From contig JAUMIR010000004.1 in NCBI GenBank assembly GCA_030847615.1, forward strand, positions 272,823,501 to 272,887,500: 64,000 bases of DNA, in the 5' to 3' direction. The notes beneath the pieces are model-generated. The model ran no database searches. It saw nothing but the letters and a program-made list of their open reading frames with translations, and was not told the origin of the DNA. Position 1 is the first letter of the stretch, and each line of letters begins with the position of its first letter. This stretch comes from Gambelia wislizenii. Lineage: Eukaryota; Chordata; Lepidosauria; Squamata; Crotaphytidae. The translations under genes and the position numbers were made by a program. Positions 1-10,025 of the stretch are shown one piece after another.

Positions 1-814
1 GAGAAGCCAGGGTATTTGGCCAGTGCAGGCAAGCCCATAGTTTCAAATTGAGAGAAATTCCCATACAAGTACTGGCAGCAGAAGAAGTGGAAGGGCTGAA
101 AGACATGGGAAAATGAAGTTGGATAGGTTCTGTAAGGCAAACAAAAGCTACAGCCTACAGGAGCACGCAGTCATACCATATATAACCAATGAAGGCTAAG
201 GAGGATCATCCATAAAAGCAGAGGTAATAAACAGTAAGATGATGAAGTAATTCAATAAGGGCATTGAATAAGGGCATTGAATATTTGTTGAACTGATGTA
301 GTTTCTGGAGAAAGTTATACCTGCAATTGCTGGCAAGTTCTCCAGTTCAAGTCTGGATACAGAAGTTAAGGGAAGCTATTTTTAGAACCTGAAATTGCCT
401 TAGACTCACAGATGAAACATCAATAAATTGTGAAAGATTCCTTTACTGTCATGACACTTTCACACCTGTACGTGAAAAAATGTGATTGTACATCACCAGT
501 TTCTTGGATGAACAATTTCCCATTTTTAAAGCCTTTTAAAAAAGGATGCCCTCTTACAGACTTTATTGTTTTAGTACTTTCGTACAGTAATGCTTCTTCA
601 GGTCTGGCTGGGTTTAAAAATTGATTGGTGTCCAGTCCGTTCACTTTGAACAGCTAACACAGGTCTTTTGTCTTTTCCAGCATTTAATCTCTACTTTGCT
701 GATGCCTGATTTCAGGTTATTTTTTTTCCATGCCTCTGGATCTCCCCACCCCCTTTTTTCTTCAGAAGCTGTAGACCATAGATTTTCACTGACATTCTAA
801 GGTCATTGCTCTTT
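1..814. other. Stretch with no recognised feature
   Basis: AT-rich sequence with no ORF longer than 80 codons, no repeat family I recognise and no exon-like signal. The short overlapping ORFs near 420-644 have no recognisable motif. Confidence 0.5.
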
Positions 815-1135
815 CATTAACAGCATACCAACATAACATATTCCTATGCAAAGATGTGGTGAATGACTTGTGTCACAAAGAGAAGGAAAATATTTCAAGC
901 TGTTTCTTATGAAGAAGTGGTGTGTATGAATGCTGCAAAGGAATATTGTATTGTAAAAATGACTGGTGTGCCTCTGGGTCATTCTTACACTACAATCTTC
1001 CTTTGCTAGCCAACACCCCCCCCCACACACACACCACTTCTACATAGGAAGCATCTTGAAATATTTTCCTTCTCTTTATGATACAAGTCATTATCTTGCA
1101 CGAGAATATCTTATTTTGGTATGAGAACATTCCCC
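815..1135. repeat. Imperfect ~320 bp palindrome (foldback element)
   Basis: The sequence from about 862 to 930 reads almost the same as the reverse complement of 1022-1095; both arms contain AAAGAGAAGGAAAATATTTC. The inner part is also paired: GCAAAGGAATATTGTATTG near 935 matches the reverse complement of the stretch before 1010. Weaker pairing continues outward to about 815 and 1135 (GCATACCAA against TCATACCAA). The centre is near 975. The shape fits a foldback MITE. I see no clear target duplication and cannot assign a superfamily. Confidence 0.7.
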
Positions 1136-1842
1136 TCCACCAATAAAGAATTCTGCTATCCAAATGAAACTTTCCTTCAACTCTAAATTCTAAATTTCTA
1201 TCATTGTAGAATTCTGTCATTGAGGTACTGAAAACTACTCATACCTAGAACTCTTATATTTGTTGTGTTTAAATTCCACTGGTAATTTTGCCTGCCCCTT
1301 TTCTAGGGATGTCTAAACTTTATTTCCAAACTAGCTGGACCCAGCGTACCACACTCTGTTAAAAACAAACAAACAAACAAACAAAAAACAAAGCAAAAGC
1401 AAAAACAAAAAAAACTCCCCCCAAAATGCCTGGTAGACCTCACACCTGGTTGCCTAGGTCCTGTTGCAGTGGCGGCAGCAGCGTCCTGCCACAGCCTGGG
1501 TCCCATCGCAGTGGGAATAGAAATGATATTACTGTGTAGACTTAAATCGTAAGTGGGAACTGTGCAGCCTTGAGACATTGGTGAACTGGAAAGGCCTGTA
1601 GCCTTAGCAACTATAACCAGCACTGTAGCACATTGTTTGGTCACTCCCAGCATGCAGATTGGCCATGAGTGGCAGGAGTGGATTATGAGGTGAAGAGGAA
1701 TTTGCATGTGGGTGGTGATTGGCTGAGGGAATGACAGGAGTGGCCAATCAGCACACTGAAAGAGGCAACATAGCTAAACCCATTTTACATACCCATTTTT
1801 ATTCTGATTTTTTTTCTTTTTGTGTTTTGAAACGTTGCCTAA
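1136..1842. other. Mixed sequence, possibly an old interspersed repeat
   Basis: From about 1330 to 1760 the text (CTAGCTGGACCCAGCGTACC, then paired ATTGGC/GCCAAT boxes) resembles dispersed repeats I associate with lizard genomes, but I cannot name the family. No coding potential is evident; the 134-codon minus-strand ORF at 1303-1707 is mostly low complexity at its end and has no recognisable domain. Confidence 0.3.
1361..1414. repeat. A-rich (CAAA)n simple repeat
   Basis: Runs of AAAC and CAAA units for about 54 bases, degenerating into A-runs. It lies inside the possible old repeat and could be the tail of a retroposon, though no head was recognised. Confidence 0.8.
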
Positions 1843-2406
1843 GGGCTCATCTATATAAGCCAGGATACACTGATTCCCTGATGGTATATCCTGGCTCATC
1901 TATGCAAGCCAGGATATGCCAACTCCCTGCCGGCATATCCTGTCCATGGATCAGGCCCATTGTTCCCCTGCTACTGCCTCCAAATGGGCCATTGTACATT
2001 GTACACCATTACAGCAACCATTGCTGCCACCATCTCATTTGATGTCTCAAAAGGCAGGAAGCTGGCCCATAACATATGACCAAGACCCCCTATATGTGAC
2101 CAGCCTCCTTCCTTTGGAGAGACCAAAGCAGCTGGAGTGATGGGCCAGCCTGCTGGAACAGGCTCCTGAAGTCTCTCTTGGTCCAATCTTTTTTGTGCCA
2201 GTGAGAAAGGATTAAAGCAGTTATTATTTTAAAATGTGATATTGGGCCCTACCCCACCTTTCCCCCATCTCAGCCAGTATCTCCCCCAGGAGTGGTGAGG
2301 ACAGGGCAAATGCAGATACAGAACAGGGCAAATGCCCTGCATCATCAGGACTGCAGGGCTCTAAAACAGGGGCAAGACAAGGCATATTGCCTGTCTAGGC
2401 AAGCCC
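1843..2406. mobile_element. Harbinger-like MITE, copy 1
   Basis: The terminal inverted repeats pair: GGGCTCATCTATATAAGCC on the left and the reverse complement GGGCTTGCCTAGACAGGC on the right. TAA lies immediately outside both ends (1840-1842 and 2407-2409), the 3-bp TWA duplication typical of PIF/Harbinger. No transposase is present. The interior shares blocks with the copies at 4866 and 51294 (for example CATATGACCA and TGTGACCAGCC, and a GCAAATGC...CATCAGGACTGCAGGGCT block also found in copy 2), so these are three members of one family. Copy 1 is inverted relative to copy 3. The superfamily is inferred from the duplication length and termini. Confidence 0.7.
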
Positions 2407-2409
2407 TAA

Positions 2410-3895
2410 GACAGTGCTTCTTAAGCTATCTGATGAGGAAACCAGCATACTATGATGTGGAGACCAACCTTTCCCCCCCAATGTACCAGAGACCGGTACT
2501 ATATTTGTGTCCATTGGCTACAACACTTCCTTCTTTCCTTCCTCTAAACTCTCTGCAGACTAGCCGCCAATTACTCACAGACCAGCACTGGCATAAGAGT
2601 CCAACAAAGATACACACACAGACACACATTTACAGTACAATCCTATGGAAGTCTGCTCAGAAATTATGGTTCCTTGAGCTGTGGCGTCACTAAGTCTGGT
2701 GTCACCCCCTTCTCCCAATGGTATTACCTGGTGTGGTTTGGCCTCTCAGAACCCCCTAGGTCCACCACTGCCCTTGAGTTCAATGAAACTCCCTCAGATA
2801 AAATATGGATGTGTTTTTTGATGGTAAGATAAGGTATAAAATTAAGGCTATTCATAGGCCCATCTGGTTCAGTTTGGAACCCAAATTAGTTTTTTTTTGT
2901 TTTTTTTTAAAATTTGGACCAAATTCAGTCAGAGTTGATCCAGACCTATCCAAACCAGACTATGGTTTAAAATCAGCTGGTGCTGTAATGTCTTGGCAAT
3001 TTACCCCTGCTCATTTGTTGGCTACAGTGAAGACAGATATTAATCCTGTGATCTGTTTCTACCTCCAGGTGATGCCAGACAATACTCTGCCTTTTCTGTG
3101 GTGACTCAGACTGCCTGCCTTGCATTAGCCTCTGTCATGGAGCTACTGCTGTTGCTGACTCCTTCCTGCCTCTTACTTTCAGGCTGACACAGGGGCTGGT
3201 GTTAGATCTGTAGACCACCCTCAGCCTTTACAATTCTCACAGAGGGTGAATGCAGAAGGCAAGATTATATGTGACATAACCCCTATTCAGTCTGACCCTG
3301 CATCCCAGCTCTTGGGCTCCTATCATTCACCTTGTCCTTTTACTCCCAGAATCTCTCCCTGGTACTCAGACCTTAAGATGACCAATGGCTTTGTTGATCA
3401 GTGGATTCAGTGTGGTAAAGTGTGATGAGTTCCCTCTTTCAATTCTTAAATGAAAACAGTCAGAAATGCTGTAGAAATAAAACTGTGAAATATTTATTAT
3501 ATAACAATTAACTTAAACATGAATTCTCTGAACAATTTCCACATTCCCAATTCCCAAAACCCTATTCAGATCTTCTCAGTTCCTCTCTTCCTAACTGGTC
3601 TTTATTCTGTGCCTGCCTGCCCTAACTCTTCCCATCCTACCCCTATATCACGTTCTCTGTAGGGGCACCATATGGATTTGTATTACTGCTGCAGAGATGT
3701 CTCATGTTTTTAAAGTTAAATTAATGATCAGATATAATAGTAATAAGAAAAATTATTAAAACTATAGATGATTTTTAAGTTCAACCAATAAGGAGCTTTA
3801 ATGGAAATTAAATGTAGTGGTTTACTTGCTCTACCAAATGGACAATAGAATAATAATATTTGCTTTGATTCACAATATGAATTAAGCATGCAATA
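2410..3895. other. Stretch with no recognised feature
   Basis: About 1.5 kb with short T- and A-runs only. ORFs here are at most 133 codons (2292-2693, which starts inside the MITE) and show no domain. No repeat family was recognised. Confidence 0.4.
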
Positions 3896-3905
3896 TAGCC
3901 ACACA

Positions 3906-3990
3906 CTCTCAGCCTCAGAAACCCTGTGATAGGTTCTCCTTAGGGTTTGCCATAAGTTGGAAATAATGTGAAGAAACACAACAACAACAA
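3906..3990 (+). mobile_element. tRNA-derived SINE, 3' part only
   Basis: The sequence runs from CTCAGCCTCAG through CATAAGTTGGAAAT to an ACAACAACAA tail. It matches the 3' part of the SINE seen more completely at 37858-38090. The tRNA-like head is missing, so it is 5' truncated. The tail (TAAGTYGGAAAT...CAACAACAA) resembles the BovB 3' end near 41960, suggesting RTE-driven retroposition. Confidence 0.65.
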
Positions 3991-4430
3991 TAGTTATATC
4001 AAATGTGCTTTATAAACAAAGACAATGTACCTGCTGGCAAACCAAAATGGTGTGTGCTTACACACAAAATGAATTATAGAGATAATTTAAAATCCACACA
4101 GACAGAGCAAATCAGGCATCTAACAACAACTGGGGCAACTGGGCTGGGGGACAATGAGAGAAAATATTTCACTACTTAAAGCATACCAGGACTGGTTAAA
4201 CAGATTGCTACTCAAATTAGCAAATCAATAAGGAAGGCAAACAGAGAATTAAGCCAAGCTATTTAAGGGGACCAAAGGCTCAAAAAGTAAAACAGAAAAA
4301 CCCAAGAAGGTCAAACTCAGATGGCAATCAATTATCACCCAACCTCACTTTCAACAATCTGCTACTAACAGCTAAATCAACAAAATGAATGAGGACATGA
4401 AGGAGATAACTGGCTATATAACTTTCATAT

Positions 4431-4590
4431 TGTTTTGTGCTTTTGAGTCATTTCCAACTTATGGTGACCTTAAGGTGACCCTCTTACAGGGTTTTCTGAG
4501 GCTGAGGGTGTGTGACTTGCCCAAGGTCACCCAGTGGGTTTTCATGGCCAAGCGGGGATTAGAGCCCTGGTCTCATGACCTCACACAATA
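4431..4590 (-). mobile_element. tRNA-derived SINE (CORE/MIR-like), minus strand
   Basis: Read on the minus strand it contains GACCTTGGGCAAGTCACAC, a phrase typical of the conserved core of MIR-like SINEs, followed by the CATAAGTTGGAAATGACT region toward the 3' end. Only a remnant of the tRNA-derived B box remains. Family assignment rests on my memory of MIR/CORE-SINE consensus text. Confidence 0.65.
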
Positions 4591-4772
4591 CCTTTTCATA
4601 ATACCTCTATGACTGGAGGATGTTGGTGGGTTTTGGTGAGATTCTTGGCCCCAGATTGCATATTTGATCTGTCAATGAGCAAAGCTCAGTTCCACTTAAT
4701 TTTCTCTGGATCACCTTGGCATTTTCCTTGTATGTGTGAATCCCTGAAGGTTGGTTTTAAAGTTGTAATACC

Positions 4773-4808
4773 CTGAAGAAGCCCTTAAAAATATTTTCAG
4801 GCTGAAAC
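4773..4808 (+). other. Degenerate hammerhead-ribozyme-like motif (possible Penelope remnant)
   Basis: CTGAAGA is followed by AGCC, a 16-base loop, GGCT, then GAAAC. This is the arrangement of the hammerhead core: CUGAUGA, stem II, GAAA. The fifth core base is A instead of U, and I cannot identify stems I and III. Penelope-like elements are known to carry hammerhead motifs in their repeats. This could equally be chance. Confidence 0.25.
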
Positions 4809-4865
4809 ACCTCGGACTATTTTCAAGAATAAAATAATCTTTTACCCCCTATCTCCTGAGACTGA

Positions 4866-5245
4866 GGGCTTATCTACATGGGCTAAATATTCTGGCTTGC
4901 CTCCATTCCAAAATCCTGCAATCCAGATGATGCAGTGCATTTACCCTGATCTGCACGAGGGCAGTCCTCACCACCCCCAGGGCAGATACAGGGATGGAAC
5001 AGGGGCAAGCTAGGATAGGGCCCAATAAACTGTTGTAAGATAATACCCAGCTTAATCTGGTACTGCCAGATCGGGCCCCACATGTCCATGGGAACCCTTC
5101 CTGGCACACCATCCCTTGCTGCAGCTGCCAGCTCCCTGGCTCTCCCAGAAGCCAGGCAGTGGTCCCTCAGCATATGACCATGGCTGGTCACATACAAGGG
5201 GTCTGCATCAGTGGAGAAAGTGGCAGCAGCTCCCCAAGTTCCCAT
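4866..5245. mobile_element. Harbinger-like MITE, copy 2 (right end lost)
   Basis: Begins GGGCTTATCTACATGGGC just after TGA (4863-4865). The interior matches copies at 1843 and 51294: the block around GCAGTCCTCACCACCC and the later CATATGACCATGGCTGGTCACA. The right terminal inverted repeat is not visible; similarity fades near 5245, so it is probably truncated. No coding capacity; the 120-codon minus-strand ORF here is fortuitous. Confidence 0.6.
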
Positions 5246-5445
5246 TCACCTGCAGTGTAATGGGCAAGCTTAAATACTAGTCACTTCATGTGTGGGCACA
5301 GCTCCATTGGCTCTGTACAGGATTTCTGCCAATTTCCCTAGAAGTATATTGTCTCATGTTGGGGGAGAAAGAAAACATTTTAATAGCCAGTTTATGGTCA
5401 ATACTTTAGTGCTCTTATATAAATCCATGATGTAAGTAACCCCAT

Positions 5446-6089
5446 AATACTGTGCACAGTTCTTGTCACCATACCTTAAAAACAAGTATTATAGAGCTGG
5501 AGGAGATGCTGCAAATGGCAACCAGAATGCTCAAGGAACTAAAGCAATTCCTCCATGAGGAAAACTTCTACCATGTTGGGCTGTTTAGCTTAAGGAAAAT
5601 GGCAAGTAAGATGTGATAAAGGTGTATAGAGTATAAGTGTGCAGAAAATAGATAAGGAAAACCTGACTCTCTCATAAGGGGTCATGTATTGAATCTGAAT
5701 GACAGGGAATTCCGGACAGATAAATGAAAGTAGTTTAATCAGTGCATAGTTAAAATGTGGAAACAACTGCCACAAGACATAGTGATGGCTGTCAAACTGG
5801 AGGGCTTCAAAAGAGGGTTAGATAAATTCAGGATAGTTCCATCAATGGCTAATAGCTAGGATGGCTATAAATCACCTCCTATACAAGAGGCAGTATGCCT
5901 CTCACTATCAGTTGCCAGAGATTGCAAAATGGAGGATGAAGTTACACTCCTGTCCTGCTAGTATATTTCCCAACTGATTGAGAACTGATTGTCTACCTTG
6001 TAAAGCAACTGATTGTCTACCATGTAAAGAGAATGCTGGACTAGATAGGTCTTTGGTCAGATCCAGGGTGGCTCTTCTTATATTCCTAT
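5446..6089 (+). mobile_element. Old CR1/L3-clade LINE, 3' part
   Basis: The text follows the order of an L3/CR1 ORF2 C-terminus and 3' UTR: TGTGCACAGTTCTTGTCACC, GGCAACCAGAATG, TTTAGCTTAAGGAAAATGGC, ACTGCCACAAGA, and the end AATGCTGGACTAGATAGGTC then GGTGGCTCTTCTTAT. Frames are broken throughout and no ORF survives. It is clearly more diverged than the CR1 copies at 27.2 and 40.4 kb. Confidence 0.7.
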
Positions 6090-7187
6090 ATGATATTATC
6101 CAAGCTAGTACAAGGTCACACCTTTTTCTTTAAGAAGACAAACATTTTGGCTGGAATTATGAGGACTAAGACCACATACTTGTAGGCTCAAGACTGAACT
6201 TTGCAGGGGGAAGCCTCAGGGAAGATGCAACATTTGTACAGAAAGGACAGAGTCAGAACAGCTGTTCAAGACATCCAGTTCCTTTTTTTTTTTTTTTTTT
6301 TGTCTGCCCAAGCACAACAGGAAACAACAAGAAAAAAGCAAGGGCTGGAAAGAAGGAACAGACTATCTCGCTGGGTGAGCAAGACTGCTTCACTTCTGGT
6401 GACCTCATGGCTTCATCTCTAGTGAACCTGTTCTCCATCCCACCAGCTTCAGAAGGCACTAGCACCGTATTGACAGGATGATGACCTGGTGAATGGAGAA
6501 AGGATGGTCTTCCATATTTATAATTGTTAGTCAGAGAAAAAACTCCAGCAAATGCAACTTTCCTTACATACCGGCACCTGCTAAAATAACTAATTCTGCA
6601 GTTATTCAAGATACCAGCAAAATGACCAATTTGTACTGTGTCCACACCAAATCTATTATATAGAGAAGGAGCCTAATTTGATAGTTGTGATAGATTCAGA
6701 TGTACTTCAGCACTTTCTACAAGGAGAAATATGAGATGGGAATTCCACTAAGCCACTGTACTCTATGTGGAGTGCTTGTTTCTGAGCACACCCAATAATC
6801 TATTAAATACAATAAACACATTCTATAGTGGTATCCATTACATGCCATTTTTATAAGAATAGTCATTTTCATGGCTTGGTGTCACTGCTTTGATGCCAAA
6901 CCCTAATGCTCTTGGATCCAAATGTATATATGCAATGAAGCACTGTAGATTTTGAGTGCATTATGCCTACATTTTAATTGTCAGCAAGAGTTGTCACAAC
7001 TGTACAATGCACAAATTCTGTGATGTGATTCATATTCACCTTCATATGCCGTATCAGACTTTGATTGCAGCCTTGGTTAGATAAGTCCTGTTCGAAGAGA
7101 TGAGGCCATTTGTTTTCACAGTGCTACAATAAATCCAGCAGTGTTGGCACTTAAAATTGCAAAGGGAAATGCTGTTAGCCAGGCATA

Positions 7188-7190
<3 letters not shown>
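6090..7190. other. Stretch with no recognised feature
   Basis: Contains a poly-T run at 6282-6301 and otherwise unremarkable sequence. The 130-codon minus ORF at 6253-6645 includes the poly-T as poly-Lys and is not credible. Confidence 0.45.

Positions 7191-7223
<33 letters not shown>
7191..7223. repeat. (TG)n microsatellite
   Basis: Sixteen uninterrupted TG units. Confidence 0.98.
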
Positions 7224-7226
<3 letters not shown>

Positions 7227-7325
7227 ACAGAGCTAATTTTCCAAGTTCAAGGTCAGCAGGAGGAACCACACTCAACCATCAGATCTGGGAGTTGGACATC
7301 TTTACTTGCAAAAAGATGCATCTCC

Positions 7326-7837
7326 GGACTTTATCAGACACTCAAAATATAGTGTCATGATGACACCACATAACCACGAAAGGATGCACAGATCAGATGA
7401 CATCGCCCTTTCACGGTTAAAATGAGCCCCAAACCTGTACCTTTTAATTGATGGCTTAAGCCATAAATAGATCCTGTTGCTGCTTTTGTGCATTGCCGGT
7501 GTATGAAACCTTGGGCCATTTAACTCTCGTACTTACCCTGACAATGGCTGGTCTGCCGTGAACACTTCCAAGTGAGATTGTGACATCCAGGTAAGTTTCA
7601 CTCTTTTTATGACACTCCCTGGGTTACTTGGGACTTTTTGAATTTCTGACATGACAAAGTCTCATGGGATTTCAAGCGAGGAAGTGATCAGGGTTCAGTT
7701 CACTTCCCTTTTATTGCCAGTTCTGCTTTTGCTGGGAAAGGAGGTAAGTGCGGTGGAGGGCATTCTTTTGCCAGCATAAAAATTGGGGGTTTTATGCCAG
7801 CAAAAGAATGTTCTAAAGGGCTAGCCTAACAAAGTCC
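7326..7837. mobile_element. Non-autonomous DNA element, GGACTTTATCAGAC family, copy A
   Basis: Left end GGACTTTATCAGAC; the right end, read in reverse complement, is GGACTTTGTTAGGC. Near the right end is a hairpin with 21-base arms at 7761-7781 and 7790-7810 (CTTTTGCCAGCATAAAA against TTTTATGCCAGCAAAAG, two mismatches). The middle has GAACACTTCCAAGTGAGAT and GACATCCAGGTAAGT, repeated in copies B (9.3 kb) and C (9.74 kb). A reversed piece of the same family lies at 16358. No ORF and no convincing target duplication. Superfamily unknown. Confidence 0.65.
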
Positions 7838-8410
7838 TAAGAGACCAACATTTTCTTCTAAGAGAAAGACTGGATAAAACTAAAAGAGGTCCTGTGAAGA
7901 AGATCCTTTCTGTATTTTTTAAAAAGATGATAATTTATTAAACCCATTGCTTAACAGGTATTGGGGTTTTTCTTTCTATAGGTCTGCCTACAATTCCAAA
8001 TTTTACTCTTTTGGACTACTGCTTTTAGAATCCTCCAGACAACAAGCTGAAAATCTCTGGGCATCATATCCTGTGATAGCCACTGAAAAGAAGGAAACAC
8101 AAATCAATAGAAGAAAACATTCTATATGGATTTCATTTATCTGACCACACAGTGCCAATAAGCATGCTAAAGATATTGGCCTAGTTAGAAAAAGAACAAA
8201 AGACTTCTTCAAGTAAAACCTCTCCATGAATCTGTAGGGGTAATGTGAATACTTTCTTTACAGCCTGAGTATCAGTTTGTTAGCCATTTTAAAGTGAGCT
8301 TTGGGCTGGTGGGGGCGGGGTAGAAAGAAAGCTGAATTAATCTGTTCTTTGTAGGGTCTCCAAAAAACTGAGGATGGGAGAAAACCACAAACAGAAAACT
8401 GAAAATGAGA
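7838..8410. other. Stretch with no recognised feature
   Basis: About 570 bp lying between copy A and the foldback element. No repeat or coding signal recognised. Confidence 0.4.
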
Positions 8411-8712
8411 TCCGTTTTGGACGACGCCATCCCTCTCTCGGCATCGTCAGTGACTGTTCCAGGTAGGGTTGAGGGCAGCAGTGCCATTTTTTAATTTACG
8501 GACAACTTCCGTGAGTAAAAAATGGCGCGGCCGCCCTCAATCCTATCCAGAACAATCACAGACAACGCAAAGAGAGGGATGGTGTCATCCAAAACAGACC
8601 CTCTGCCGAGAGAGGGATGGTGTTGTCTGAAACGGACCCCCTGCCATAACAGTAACAGCTTCGTTACTGTTATGGAGGCTTCTTGTGTGGTAAGGGGTGT
8701 CTGAAAAAGTCC
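8411..8712. mobile_element. Foldback element F1, GGACTTTTTCGGAC family
   Basis: Two long arms, 8413-8500 and 8509-8597, are reverse complements of each other around a centre near 8505 with the loop GTGAGTAAAAA. Shared arm words include CCATCCCTCTCT and GATTGAGGGC. A second hairpin, CCATAACAGTAACAG / TTACTGTTATGG, lies at about 8643-8675. The right end reads, in reverse complement, GGACTTTTTCAGAC; the left end is TCCGTTTTGGACG. The loop motif GTGAGTAAAAAT recurs in the foldback at 25.7 kb. No ORF beyond 81 codons. Confidence 0.75.
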
Positions 8713-8778
8713 TGAGTGTTGAACTAGAGGGAACACTAAAGGTGTAGCAGCTCTGTCTTTTTCCTACTTACTCTAGAG

Positions 8779-9056
8779 CAGGGGTGGGGAAAGTGCACCC
8801 CAAGGGTATTTTTGTGTCCCTTAGTGCCTCCAAACTCCTCAGATTAATTCATCTTTTAAAAAGGTTGCAGCGTACTGTTTAACATTAAACAATTACAACA
8901 AAAACTGTGTTTTTTTTTCAAAATCAGAAGGTGTATTCCAGCCACTTAATACTCCCCCCCTTTTGTGGTGGGCTTTTATGAGAGTCCATGTGACCCTTCC
9001 AGGGGGTCCCAGGGTAGACAATTGCATCCTTGGTCCAACCCAGTTTCTAACCCCTG
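8779..9056. mobile_element. hAT-like MITE
   Basis: Left terminus CAGGGGTGGGGAAAGTGCACC and right terminus, in reverse complement, CAGGGGTTAGAAACTGGGTT. CAGGGGT starts are typical of hAT elements. The expected 8-bp duplication is not visible (CTCTAGAG on the left); the right side directly abuts copy B. Confidence 0.6.
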
Positions 9057-9485
9057 GCTTTATCAGATGCACAGAATAAGGTGTCATAATGATGCCACAT
9101 AACCACGAAAGGGGGCAAATACCACGTGATGTTACCTTTTCACAGCTATGTCCCCTTAAAAACCTGTACTTTTTAATTGATGGCTGAAGCCATCAATTTT
9201 TTTTTTTTTTTGTTGGCATAGCTGGCATGTGAAACCTCATGTCTTTTTTTTTTTTTTTTACCATATTTACCCCATCAATGGCTGGTCTGGTGCGAACAAC
9301 TCCAGGTGAGATCATGACATCCAGGTAGGTGACACACTTTTATGGCCCTCCTTGGGTTACCTGTAAATTTTAAAGTGTGTTTTTGTGAGTTTTTCCCACT
9401 CATTTTGGTGTTATTTTTGTTTTGTTTTTTGAATTTCCCATGCGATGAAGTCTCACGATATTCCATGGGAAATTCCTTCTTCTAT
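9055..9485. mobile_element. GGACTTTATCAGAC-family element, copy B (right end truncated)
   Basis: Starts with GGCTTTATCAGATG and follows copy A closely: CATAACCACGAAAGG, CCTGTAC-TTTTAATTGATGGCT, then GGTCTGGTGCGAAC and GACATCCAGGTAGGTGACAC. Two poly-T runs expand it. Similarity ends where copy C begins, so copy B is cut or fused there. Confidence 0.6.
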
Positions 9486-10025
9486 GGAGATTATCAGACG
9501 CCCTTAATATGCCACCACAGGGATGACAGGACATTGCCAAAGAGCTTGAATATCAGACGACATCATCCCTGTGGTGTTATGTCCCTATGCAGTTTCCATT
9601 CTCTTCACTTTCCTTTTTATTTACAGTTTAAGCTATCAATAAATCACTCATTCCATTTCTGTGATGGAATCATGGGCAAGCGATAAGGTGCCCTGTTCTG
9701 CTGGCGCGATACCAGCAACAGTAGGAGGTCCCTGCTGAACACTTCCAGGTGTGATCAGGACATCCAGGTAAGTGACACCCTTTTTTCCTCCTCCCTGGGT
9801 TACTTGGAATTTTTTTAGTGTGTTTTTCTGCTTGCTGTTATTTTTAAATGTGTCTTTTGCCTTTTATTTTTAAATTTCCCACGTGATTGTTCTCTTGAGA
9901 GAATGGCTGGGATTTCCTTTCCAGGAAGTGAATGGGGCTCTGTGAGAGCTCCATTCACTCCTGGACTGCCGGAGGGGAGGGGAGCACTTTTTACAGTGGG
10001 ATCAAGGCACGTCTGAAAAAAAATT
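9486..10025. mobile_element. GGACTTTATCAGAC-family element, copy C
   Basis: Left end GGAGATTATCAGACG. The right end read in reverse complement is TTTTTTTCAGACGTGCC. It carries the family block CTGAACACTTCCAGGTG then GACATCCAGGTAAGTGACAC, and CCTGGGTTACTTGGAATTTTT. An internal inverted pair CCACAGGGATGA / TCATCCCTGTGG lies near 9515 and 9565. It abuts copy B head to tail. Confidence 0.6.

Noticed and set aside
1303..1707. 134-codon minus-strand ORF
   Set aside because: Its end is poly-Phe/Cys from the (CAAA)n repeat and no domain is visible.
7054..7360. ORFs with Thr-His or Cys-Val runs
   Set aside because: Direct translations of the (TG)n microsatellite.
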